Positions 47,964 through 55,943 of a stretch of 64,000 bases of DNA are shown piece after piece (within the stretch, counting starts at the first letter, position 1; the number at the start of each line of letters is the position of its first letter). Position numbers and translations under genes: made by a program. This stretch comes from Pollutimonas sp963712655. GTDB taxonomy: Bacteria; Pseudomonadota; Gammaproteobacteria; Burkholderiales; Burkholderiaceae_B. Location: positions 938,553 through 1,002,552 of the forward strand of contig CAVQIT010000009.1 in assembly GCA_963712655.1 (NCBI GenBank). The letters are read 5' to 3'. The notes beneath the pieces are model-generated. The model ran no database searches. It was not told where the DNA came from and worked only from the letters and a program-made list of their open reading frames with translations.

Positions 47964-49060
47964 CGCCTTTGCGGATTCTGCATTCCGAAGCCGCCACAAG
48001 TTTTGGCGGGCAGGAACAATACATACGCAGAATGATGCTGGCCATGCGGGACCGCGGCCACCATCTGGAAGCGGTGTGCCAACCCGACGCGTTGCTGGTC
48101 CAGAGACTGCGCGACGAAGGGTTCACGGTGCACACCACCTATATGGATGGACCGCTCAATTTCCTGAAAAGCGCGGTCAAGATACGGCGGATACTGCGGC
48201 AGGGCCGCTTCGATATTTTAAATACACATAGCCGCCGCGATACCATTGTGGCGGGCTGCGCGGGCCGCCTGGCCGGCACGCCGCTCATCGTGCGCACCCG
48301 CCATCTGGCCAAGCGGGTGGGCTCGTTGCTGTCCTACACCATTATCCCCCACAGGGTCACCACCGCCAGCGACTTCGTGCGCAAGCACTTGATCGACCGG
48401 GGCGTGCGGCCCGAACATGTGGCGACGGTTTATCCGGCAGTCGATTTGCCGCCCGTGCCAGAGCAGTCCACCCTGCGGCAGGAACTCGGCTTGGCGCAAA
48501 ACGATATCGTGGTGGGGTGCGTGGCGGTGATGCGGGCCCAGAAAGGGCACCGCGATCTCATCGACGCGATGGAACCGCTCATCAACCGGCGGCCCGATCT
48601 GCATCTGGTATTCGTGGGCGGCGGTTCGCCGGTATTCGAAGACGTCCAGGCCTATGTGCTCGGAAAGGGTCTGGAAAAGCGGGTGCATTTGCTGGGCGCG
48701 CGGCGCGATGTGCCCAATCTGTTGGCGGGTTTCGATATCTTCGCGCTGGCGACCAGGCAGGAAGCCTCGGGTACCGTGTTCGTCGAAGCCGGCGCGGCCG
48801 GACTGCCTGTCGTCGGAACCGATGTCGATGGCGTGCCCGAAATGATGCGGGCCGGCGTCAGCGGTTTGCTGGTGCCCCTGGACGACCGGGCCGCGATGAC
48901 CGGCGCGCTGGAACGATTGATAGCTGATCCCGGCTTGCGCCGGGACATGGGCCGGGCCGGCCTGGAGTTTTGCCGCCATGGCGGCAGGTTCAGTCCCGGC
49001 GCCATGGCGCAGCGCGCCGAAGACAATTATGTACGTTGGCTTGCGGAGCGAAAATCATGA
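47960..49060 (+). CDS. GT4-family glycosyltransferase
   Basis: A 366-residue GT-B enzyme. The N-terminal domain starts LRILHSEAATSFGGQEQYIRRMM, and the C-terminal nucleotide-sugar domain has VGGGSPVFEDVQAYV and the E-x7-E-like segment RQEASGTVFVEAGAAGLPVVGTDVDGVPE in overlapping pieces. It probably adds a sugar to LPS core or another surface glycan on the cytoplasmic face. It is coupled by ATGA to dnaE upstream and to the deacetylase gene downstream. Confidence 0.88.
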   Translation: MTPLRILHSEAATSFGGQEQYIRRMMLAMRDRGHHLEAVCQPDALLVQRLRDEGFTVHTTYMDGPLNFLKSAVKIRRILRQGRFDILNTHSRRDTIVAGCAGRLAGTPLIVRTRHLAKRVGSLLSYTIIPHRVTTASDFVRKHLIDRGVRPEHVATVYPAVDLPPVPEQSTLRQELGLAQNDIVVGCVAVMRAQKGHRDLIDAMEPLINRRPDLHLVFVGGGSPVFEDVQAYVLGKGLEKRVHLLGARRDVPNLLAGFDIFALATRQEASGTVFVEAGAAGLPVVGTDVDGVPEMMRAGVSGLLVPLDDRAAMTGALERLIADPGLRRDMGRAGLEFCRHGGRFSPGAMAQRAEDNYVRWLAERKS

Positions 49061-49899
49061 AGTCTGCCCAGACCGTACCGGTGCTTATGTACCATCATGT
49101 CTCTCCTGTGGATGGCATGATCAACGTGACGCCGGCGAATTTCGAACAGCAATTGCTATGGCTGAAACGGCGCGGCTACCGCTCTCTGTCCAGCGAAGAG
49201 TTTGCCGGCCATTTGAATGGCCGCGCCGTGCCCGCCAAGTCCGTTCTGATCACATTCGACGATGGCTATCTGGATAATTGGGTTTACGCTTATCCATTGC
49301 TTAAAAAGCATGGCTACACGGCGCTGGTTTTTCTTGTAACGTCCTGGATCGCCGATGGCCCATTGCGGCATTGCCTGGGGCAGGGCGGCTTGCCCGAGAC
49401 CCCCTCCCACCGAGAGTGCGAAGAACGCATCGGCCAGGGCCGCGGCGATGACGTTATCCTGCGATGGAGCGAAATCAAGGCCATGCGCGATGATGGCGTA
49501 CTTGAATTCCATAGCCATACGCACACGCATACGCGTTGGGACATTATTGCGCCGGACGAAAAAAACACGCGCATGGCCGAAGAACTGGCCTTGTCCCGCT
49601 CGGCCTTGGAAAGCAATCTGGGATGCGTGTCCGAGCATTTCTGCTGGCCCCAGGGCTATTTCGATGCGGACTACACCCGCTTGGCTCAGGAGGCGGGGTT
49701 CCGCTATCTATACACAACCCAGGCGTTCGGCCAGAATCGCGCCGGCACCGATCCCGCGCATATCTATCGATTTGCCGTGCGCAACACATCGGGCAATTCG
49801 GTTGGCCGGCGCATCCAGGTGGCCGCCCATCCGCTGATCGGCCCGCTGTTCAATAAATGGAAGCTATGGAAGCGCGGCCTGCGCGGAAAACGCGCATGA
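49057..49899 (+). CDS. Polysaccharide deacetylase-family protein (CE4), first copy
   Basis: A 280-residue NodB-homology protein. The motifs are LITFDDGYLDN with the catalytic Asp pair, HSHTHTHTRW for metal-binding histidines, and CWPQGYFD. It begins MKSAQTVPVLMYHHVSP with no clear signal peptide, so it may act in the cytoplasm. It would remove N-acetyl groups from a glycan, often a lipid-linked sugar in LPS-core clusters. The start overlaps the preceding transferase and its stop overlaps the GT2 start. Confidence 0.87.
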   Translation: MKSAQTVPVLMYHHVSPVDGMINVTPANFEQQLLWLKRRGYRSLSSEEFAGHLNGRAVPAKSVLITFDDGYLDNWVYAYPLLKKHGYTALVFLVTSWIADGPLRHCLGQGGLPETPSHRECEERIGQGRGDDVILRWSEIKAMRDDGVLEFHSHTHTHTRWDIIAPDEKNTRMAEELALSRSALESNLGCVSEHFCWPQGYFDADYTRLAQEAGFRYLYTTQAFGQNRAGTDPAHIYRFAVRNTSGNSVGRRIQVAAHPLIGPLFNKWKLWKRGLRGKRA

Positions 49900-50663
49900 G
49901 GCTTTCCGTCATTATCATCGCGAAAAACGAAGCGGCGCATATAGGCGATTGCATCGCGTCGGTCGGTTTCGCGGATGAAATCATCGTCGTCGATTCCGGC
50001 AGCACTGACCAGACCCGCGAAATCGCCGCGGCGCTGGGCGCCAAGGTGACCCAGACCGCCGATTGGCCTGGTTTCGGCCCCCAAAAGAACCGGGCGCTCG
50101 ATCTGGCCGGCGGCGAGTGGGTGCTGTCCATTGACGCCGACGAACGGGTTACGCCGGAACTTGCGCGGGCGATTCAGCAGGAGCTTGCCCATCCGCGCGC
50201 CGATGCTTACAGGATCGCCCGCCTGTCACGCTTCGGCGGCCGGTGGATACGCCACAGCGGCTGGTGGCCCGATCGCGTTCTGCGCCTGTTCCGGCGCGGC
50301 ACCGCCCGGTTCAAGGACGTGGCGGTGCATGAAAGCGTGCAGACGTCTTCCACGGTTGCCGTGCTCGAGGGCCATTTCCTGCATTACCCTTATGCGGATC
50401 TCGAAACCTTTATTGCGAAGATCAATCATTATTCGTCCGAAGCGGCCGCCATGATGCACGCGAAGGGCAAAAAAACCAGCGTGCCCGGTGCGGCAGGCCA
50501 TGCGATCTGGACCTTCATACGTATTTATATCGTCCGGCGCGGGTTTCTGGATGGCAAAGAAGGGTTCATTCTTGCAGCCATGGGCGCCGCTGGAAGTTTT
50601 TTTCGATACAATAAATTGTTGTTCTTAAATAAAGACGCAGCCAAAAATAAAAAAATGGAATAA
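49896..50663 (+). CDS. GT2-family glycosyltransferase (WaaE/KdtX-like)
   Basis: A 255-residue GT-A enzyme with MRLSVIIIAKNEAAHIGDCI, VVDSGSTDQT and the metal-binding SIDADERV. The Trp- and Arg-rich segment GGRWIRHSGWWPDRVLRLF is typical of the WaaE/KdtX group that adds a sugar to LPS inner core. I chose the ATG at 49896, which overlaps the deacetylase stop. The C-terminus is rich in lysine and aromatics, suggesting membrane association. Confidence 0.88.
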   Translation: MRLSVIIIAKNEAAHIGDCIASVGFADEIIVVDSGSTDQTREIAAALGAKVTQTADWPGFGPQKNRALDLAGGEWVLSIDADERVTPELARAIQQELAHPRADAYRIARLSRFGGRWIRHSGWWPDRVLRLFRRGTARFKDVAVHESVQTSSTVAVLEGHFLHYPYADLETFIAKINHYSSEAAAMMHAKGKKTSVPGAAGHAIWTFIRIYIVRRGFLDGKEGFILAAMGAAGSFFRYNKLLFLNKDAAKNKKME

Positions 50664-50696
50664 ATAGGGTTCAGGTGTGTGGGCTGTGGCCGCTAG

Positions 50697-51833
50697 ATGA
50701 AAATTCTTATTACCGATATTCACCATGGAAATGGCGGCGGCCATGTCACCTATGTACTCAGCCTTTTGAAAGGGCTGAAGGACGATGCCGACCTTACGGT
50801 GGCCGCGCCGCCCACAGGCCGGCTCTACAAGTACGCGGCCGGCCTGACAGGTGTGCGCGTCCTGCCTGGTGTCTATACATCCCGGCCGTTTGCGATGGTC
50901 AAAGAAATCTGGCGCCTGCGCAAGTTTTTAAGGCGGGAGCGTTTCGATGTCATCCATGTGAACGGCGGAGCCGACCATAGGCATATCATGCTGGCCAGCC
51001 TGGGCTTGCGTCCGCGCCCCGCCATTGTATGGACCAAGCACAATACCAATTCGGTTTCCAGTTTCGGCCATGGCTTGCGTGCCAGGTTCGGCACCGATGT
51101 TTCCATTGCGGTATGCGGCTACGTTGCCCGCATATTGTCCGCTTCCGATTACCGCCGCCATCCCATCCAGGTTGTCAGGATAGGCATCGACACCGATTAT
51201 CTGCGGCCGGTGAGCGCCGCCATGAAACTGGAATACCGGCAACGATTGTTCGGGCCGCTGGACGACGATGTCCTGGTGCTGGGCAGCATGGGCGGCACGG
51301 ACCGCAATAAAGGCTGGCTGGTTCTGGTCGACGCAATCTCGCGCCTGGAGCCCGCCATGCGGCGTCGCCTGCGTGTGGTGGTGGCCGGGGATCCTCCTTC
51401 ACAAGCGTTGCGCGGCAAGGTCAGGAGCTTGCACCTGCACGAGCAAGTCGTATTTCCCGGATTGGTCAGCGATGCGCGCACGGTGCTTGGCGCCTGCGAT
51501 GTCGGGTTTGTTTTATCGTATCGGGAAGCGGCATCCTATGCGTGCTGCGAGACGATGGCCATGGGCTTGCCCGTTCTGGTGTCGGACGCGGGCGGGCTGC
51601 CCGAGAACCTGCGCGATGGCCTGGACGGATGGATAGTGCCCGCCGGCGACGCCGACGTGCTGGCGCGGCTGTTGTGCCGGATACTGTCAGGCGAAGTCTG
51701 TTTGCCCACCATGGGAAAATCGGCCTGCGCACGGGTAGGGCAGATGTTCTCGGTCACTCGCTTCCTTGCGGACACTAAAAAAGTGTACGAGCAGGCGAGC
51801 CTTTTGGCGCGAAAGCCCGGCGCGCCGATATAA
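50697..51833 (+). CDS. GT4-family glycosyltransferase, second
   Basis: A 378-residue GT-B enzyme opening MKILITDIHHGNGGGHVTYV, with DVIHVNGGADHRH in the acceptor domain and GSMGGTDRNKGWLVLVDAI and CCETMAMGLPVLVSDAGGLPEN in the donor domain. It is a retaining transferase by family, with sugar and acceptor unknown. It is 33 bp after the GT2 gene and 8 bp before the second deacetylase, so it belongs to the same operon. Confidence 0.87.
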   Translation: MKILITDIHHGNGGGHVTYVLSLLKGLKDDADLTVAAPPTGRLYKYAAGLTGVRVLPGVYTSRPFAMVKEIWRLRKFLRRERFDVIHVNGGADHRHIMLASLGLRPRPAIVWTKHNTNSVSSFGHGLRARFGTDVSIAVCGYVARILSASDYRRHPIQVVRIGIDTDYLRPVSAAMKLEYRQRLFGPLDDDVLVLGSMGGTDRNKGWLVLVDAISRLEPAMRRRLRVVVAGDPPSQALRGKVRSLHLHEQVVFPGLVSDARTVLGACDVGFVLSYREAASYACCETMAMGLPVLVSDAGGLPENLRDGLDGWIVPAGDADVLARLLCRILSGEVCLPTMGKSACARVGQMFSVTRFLADTKKVYEQASLLARKPGAPI

Positions 51834-51841
51834 TCAATCCC

Positions 51842-52564
51842 ATGATTCCCATTCTTATGTACCACCAGATAGGCGAGCCGGCGCCCAAGGGGTCGCCATA
51901 TCGCAGCCTGATCGTTCATCCGTCGGACTTCAGGCGGCAAATGACGTGGCTCAGGCGTTTCGGCTACCGCGGTTTGTCCATGCGCGATCTCATGCCTTAC
52001 CTAAAGGGCGAAAGGCGCGGGAAAGTGGTGGGCATTACGTTTGACGATGGCTACCGGAATGTCTACCAGAACGCTTTGCCGGTGCTGCGCGACCAGGACT
52101 TCACCGCCACGAATTATTTCGTGGCCCGCCAGCTTGGCGGCTGCAATGCGTGGGACAACGAAAAAGGCATAGCGCGTGCCGACCTTATGTCGGCCGACGA
52201 ATTGCGGGGTTGGGCGGCGGCGGGGATGGAAGTCGGCTCGCACACTCTGGATCATCCTTCTTTGCCCAGGCTATCGCCCGAACTGGCGGACTACCAAATC
52301 AGGCAGTCCAGGCTGGAGCTTGAACAAGTCCTGGGCGCCGAGGTCACGGCTTTTTGTTATCCCTATGGCGACGAGTCGCCCGAGGTGCGCGCCATGGCGC
52401 GCACGGCCGGCTATACGAATGCCACGACCACCAAAGGCGGGCTGGCAAGGGCCGCCGACGACATTTACGGCCTGCCCAGGGTAACGGTTGCGCGCTCGAC
52501 CAATATCGTTCGGTTTTTGCAGAAATGCATGACCCGTCTGGAAGACAAGCGCCGCAAGGATTAG
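51842..52564 (+). CDS. Polysaccharide deacetylase-family protein (CE4), second copy
   Basis: A 240-residue NodB-homology protein starting MIPILMYHQIGEPAPKGSPY. Motifs are GITFDDGYRN, VGSHTLDHPSLPRL for the metal histidines, and FCYPYGDESPEV. It lacks a signal peptide. Its arrangement (deacetylase after GT4) mirrors the first transferase-deacetylase pair, so the two may modify different sugars of the same glycan. Confidence 0.88.
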   Translation: MIPILMYHQIGEPAPKGSPYRSLIVHPSDFRRQMTWLRRFGYRGLSMRDLMPYLKGERRGKVVGITFDDGYRNVYQNALPVLRDQDFTATNYFVARQLGGCNAWDNEKGIARADLMSADELRGWAAAGMEVGSHTLDHPSLPRLSPELADYQIRQSRLELEQVLGAEVTAFCYPYGDESPEVRAMARTAGYTNATTTKGGLARAADDIYGLPRVTVARSTNIVRFLQKCMTRLEDKRRKD

Positions 52565-52634
52565 CCGCGTCTTGTGACGCCGCCAGGCAGGCTCCCGCCA
52601 GCCGCGTAACCCTTTTTATACTGTTTGCCAGCCT

Positions 52635-53807
52635 ATGCCGATGCCTCGATTGAGAATAGCCTTTGTTGTAGACCGCTTCGGCAATCGGTTCGGCGGGGCC
52701 GAAGCTTACGGCGTTGCCCTGATGCGGGAATTGGCCCAGGCACACGAGATTACCGTGTTTGCGCGCGACTACGACGATGCCTGCGACCTGCGATTGCCTT
52801 TTGTGCCCTTGCGCTCGTGGTCGCGCTGGCCAAGCTGGATCCGTGTGCTGATCTTTGCGTGGCGCGCCCGGCGTGCCACGCGCGGCAACTATGACGTAGT
52901 GCATTCGCATATGAATGGCTGGTGCGGCGATATCGAGGTGGTGCATGTTACGCCGGTGCGCTACAACTGGCGCGTGCGGCCTTTGCCGTTGATCAAACGG
53001 CTGCTGTCTTACGCCAGCCTGCGCGTGCAAACCTATCTTGGCCTCGAGGCCCGGCGCCTGGCGCCGCGCGCGGGGCATCGCACAGTGGCGGTCTCCGGCC
53101 TCATACAGGATCAATTGCGCCAGGCTTATGGCGAAGCATTTTCATGCTCCGTCATCCCGCCGGGAGTATCGCGTCCCGAATCGCCGGGCGATCTCCAACG
53201 GCAGGAAACGCGCCGGCGCATGGGCTGGACAGACAAGGATTGCGTGTGCCTGCTGGTGGCCAGGAATCCCTTGCGCAAAGGTCTGCCCACCGTGCTCAAA
53301 GCGCTGGCGCAATTGCCAGGGCATTTCAAGTTGCTGGTCGTGGGAGGGAATGCGGCGACACGCGACCTTATCCATGGCTCGGAATCATTTCGCCAGCTTG
53401 CCGACCGTGTACGGCTGATTGAGGAAACCGCCGATGTGGCGCCGCATTATCTGGCGGCCGATATCTATGTGCACCCAACCCTGAACGACAGCTTCGGCAT
53501 GGCGCCGCTGGAGGCCATGTCCTTCGGACTGCCCGTGATCCTTAGTTCCGTGCCCTGGTGCGGGTTTGCCCAATATGTGCGCGATGGCCGGGATGCCATG
53601 GTGCTGGCGCATCCGGAAGACGCCGGGCAGTTGGCGCGGTTTATCGCGCAGATACAGGCTGATGCGGCATGGCGCGCTCGCCTGATCGAAGGCGGCAGCG
53701 AGGTCGTGGACAGGCATGGCTGGCCGCGCATCGCCGCTCAGTATCTGGACTTATACCGCGAAGTGCTCGCCGAGCGCGAGCATGGGCAGGCACTGGCTGA
53801 AAAGTGA
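52635..53807 (+). CDS. GT4-family glycosyltransferase, third
   Basis: A 390-residue GT-B enzyme. It starts MPMPRLRIAFVVDRFGNRFGGAEAYGV (two in-frame ATGs; 52641 is an alternative). It has YDVVHSHMNGWCGD and the donor-site segment LNDSFGMAPLEAMSFGLPVILS. The GGAEAY loop and PLEAMSFG are close to WaaG-type core glucosyltransferases. It is the last gene of the surface glycan operon, facing the minus-strand YkgJ gene. Confidence 0.88.
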   Translation: MPMPRLRIAFVVDRFGNRFGGAEAYGVALMRELAQAHEITVFARDYDDACDLRLPFVPLRSWSRWPSWIRVLIFAWRARRATRGNYDVVHSHMNGWCGDIEVVHVTPVRYNWRVRPLPLIKRLLSYASLRVQTYLGLEARRLAPRAGHRTVAVSGLIQDQLRQAYGEAFSCSVIPPGVSRPESPGDLQRQETRRRMGWTDKDCVCLLVARNPLRKGLPTVLKALAQLPGHFKLLVVGGNAATRDLIHGSESFRQLADRVRLIEETADVAPHYLAADIYVHPTLNDSFGMAPLEAMSFGLPVILSSVPWCGFAQYVRDGRDAMVLAHPEDAGQLARFIAQIQADAAWRARLIEGGSEVVDRHGWPRIAAQYLDLYREVLAEREHGQALAEK

Positions 53808-53822
53808 CATCGTGCTTGTCGA

Positions 53823-54092
53823 TCAATGCGCGCTTGCCGCGGGCGCGGTGCTTTGTTCCAGCCGGGTCAGCCACAGCAGTGCATATGGCCTGTCGTCGCC
53901 GCACATTTCAGCGGAGGCTTGCAATCCGCCGCAGCAAGCCGGACGTTCCGGCTGGCCGAAGATAGCGCATTGATTCTCGGGCGTCAGCTGGACGCACCTG
54001 ACACCGGCCGGCTTGCCGCCAGGCATGCCCGGAATCGGGCTTGAAATAGAGGGCGCGATACAGCAGGCGCCGCAGCCGGTGCGACATTGCAT
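53823..54092 (-). CDS. YkgJ-family cysteine cluster protein
   Basis: An 89-residue protein starting MQCRTGCGACCIAPSISSP, with cysteines in the CxxxCGACC pattern and more at GVRCVQL, NQCAIFG and ACCGGLQ. The family is thought to bind a metal or an Fe-S cluster, with unknown function. I chose the ATG at 54092. The frame extends upstream but would overlap the YdcF-type gene. It ends 15 bp from the third GT4 gene. Confidence 0.85.
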   Translation of the reverse strand: MQCRTGCGACCIAPSISSPIPGMPGGKPAGVRCVQLTPENQCAIFGQPERPACCGGLQASAEMCGDDRPYALLWLTRLEQSTAPAASAH

Positions 54093-54096
54093 GCTG

Positions 54097-54861
54097 TTAT
54101 ATCCAGCCCCTGACCCAATACACCAGCAATCCGACATATTCTTTCACTATCGAACGGCTGGCTTCGAGCGCCCGCATATTAGGCTGCCAGAACGAGAAAC
54201 CCTGCTGGACGGGCACCACGATTTGCGGCGCCGACGGCGCGGCTGTGACACCTATGCCGAGTTTCGAGAACACCGCCATTGCCCTGGGCATGTGCAGGGC
54301 CGAGGTAACCAGCAGAACATGGTTGATATGGCGCTGCTTTAGCGCCTGAGCCGTGTAGACGGCGTTTTCGTAGGTGGTATAGCTGCGGTTTTCCTGCACC
54401 ACGGCCTCGGGGGGAATATCTTGCTGCTTCAGGGAATTGGCCATGATCTGCGCTTCGCTGGTCTTGCCTTCCAGGGCTGCGCCGGAAACGATGATGATGG
54501 GCGCCCGTTGCGCCTTGTACAGATTCGCCGCGGTATCCACGCGCGAAGTGGCCGTTGCGCTATTGTAGGGTTCGAACCAGTTGACGCGATTATTGGCCGT
54601 GCTGCCGCCCAGAACGACGATGGCCTGGGCGGTGGGCAGGCTCATGGGTAACTGATAGGGATAAAGCTGCTCCAGGCGTCCGCCGGCCCAAAGCGATGAT
54701 GCGGGCAGAGACCAGAACACGGCCCAGCCCAGGCCGGCGAGGGTGAGCAAAAAGGCGGTTTTGCGCCGCCGAAGCATAAACAGTGCCATGCCGATCACCA
54801 ACAGGGCAATCGACAGGTTCAAGGGAATCACCAGATTGGTTAAAAAATTCGATAGTGTCAT
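54097..54861 (-). CDS. YdcF/ElyC-family membrane protein (DUF218)
   Basis: A 254-residue protein with two N-terminal membrane segments (about residues 10-55), then a DUF218 domain containing AIVVLGGSTANNR, VDTAANLYKAQRAPIIIVSGAA and LLVTSALHMPRAMAVF. ElyC and YdcF-type proteins are linked to envelope polysaccharide and peptidoglycan lipid-carrier metabolism. The start at 54861 (MTLSNFLTNLVIPL) is preferred over an upstream ATG. It lies in the glycan region, which suits an envelope role. Confidence 0.87.
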   Translation of the reverse strand: MTLSNFLTNLVIPLNLSIALLVIGMALFMLRRRKTAFLLTLAGLGWAVFWSLPASSLWAGGRLEQLYPYQLPMSLPTAQAIVVLGGSTANNRVNWFEPYNSATATSRVDTAANLYKAQRAPIIIVSGAALEGKTSEAQIMANSLKQQDIPPEAVVQENRSYTTYENAVYTAQALKQRHINHVLLVTSALHMPRAMAVFSKLGIGVTAAPSAPQIVVPVQQGFSFWQPNMRALEASRSIVKEYVGLLVYWVRGWI

Positions 54862-54878
54862 TCGCTGCCGTTTAGTTT

Positions 54879-55835
54879 TTATTGCAAAAGGGCGAGGGCC
54901 TGCTGTTCCGTCTCTTCCAGGGAAGGCCATGCGTGTGCCGATCCCAGGGTGCTCGCGTTGTCCGACCAGGGGCCGGTGCGCTCGCGTTGCGTTACGCCGA
55001 ACAGGGAAAGCTGACGGGCGCCCGCGGCCGCCGCAATATGGGAAACACCCGAATCATTGCACACGACCAGCGACGCGAGTCGGGTGAGTGTAGCAAACGC
55101 GCCAAGATGCAGCGGCGGCAGGCAAATGGCGCTGGGGGCATTTGTCCTGGCGGCCTGGGCCTCAGATGGAGGTGGACACATGGCCACCGTATGGCCCAGC
55201 GCTTGCAGGCGTCGGGTCAGGGCGTCGAAACCGGGCCATACTTTTGCCTTGCCGTGGTGCAGGCCGGTAGCCGTCGGCGCAATCAGCACAAAGCGGCCTG
55301 GCTGCAGTCCGGCGGTTTCCAGCGCCCGCACGGCCTGGGCGTGGTGGGTGTCCGTCAATTGCAAACCGAGCCTGGCGGGAGTGGGGGTGGGCGAAATGGG
55401 ATGGTTCCATTTTTTTGCCGCCTGGCTGGTGACGTAATACCAGGACTCCACGGCGTGCATGGGCGAGGCCAGCTTGTTGATGGGCCAGCGCAGGATCAGG
55501 CTGCGCCCGTCATCGCGATATCCCGCGCTGGGAATGCCGGCGAACTTGAATACCATGGCGCTGGACAGCGAGTCGGGCAGCAGCAGGCCTCGGGGGTGCG
55601 CATGCTGGGCTTTTTTCTTGAAAGCATGGACGGCGGCCCGGTCTTCGCGCCAACGGCCCTTCATCTCGACGAACCCCGCCAGCTTGTATGCCGCCAGCAG
55701 ATCCTTGGCCCAGGGCTTGGCGCACACCACTATCGGCACGCGCGTGTTCAACAGGGCGTGCAGGCTGGGCAGGCTCATGCAGACGTCGCCAATCCAGTTG
55801 GGAAGACGTACGTAGATGGCGGAAAGAGTAGACAT
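54879..55835 (-). CDS. Glycosyltransferase family 9 (heptosyltransferase-like)
   Basis: A 318-residue GT9 protein starting MSTLSAIYVRLPNWIGDVCM, with the donor-binding segments APTATGLHHGKAKVWPGF and VCNDSGVSHIAAAAGARQLSLFG. GT9 enzymes transfer heptose from ADP-heptose to Kdo or heptose of LPS inner core. Whether it is WaaC-, WaaF- or WaaQ-like could not be decided. It is divergent from msbA with about 108 bp between. Confidence 0.85.
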   Translation of the reverse strand: MSTLSAIYVRLPNWIGDVCMSLPSLHALLNTRVPIVVCAKPWAKDLLAAYKLAGFVEMKGRWREDRAAVHAFKKKAQHAHPRGLLLPDSLSSAMVFKFAGIPSAGYRDDGRSLILRWPINKLASPMHAVESWYYVTSQAAKKWNHPISPTPTPARLGLQLTDTHHAQAVRALETAGLQPGRFVLIAPTATGLHHGKAKVWPGFDALTRRLQALGHTVAMCPPPSEAQAARTNAPSAICLPPLHLGAFATLTRLASLVVCNDSGVSHIAAAAGARQLSLFGVTQRERTGPWSDNASTLGSAHAWPSLEETEQQALALLQ

Positions 55836-55943
55836 GTATTAAAGGCGGCGGCGGGAAGTGTGACGATTGATTTTCTTGATTAAGGAGCCTGTCTGCGCAA
55901 CAACGCTAAAATAGCTCACCCCAATAGTATATAAGCGAGTTTA

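Noticed and set aside
52635..53807. Calling the GT4 gene waaG outright
   Set aside because: The resemblance is to the family only; sugar and acceptor cannot be read from the sequence.
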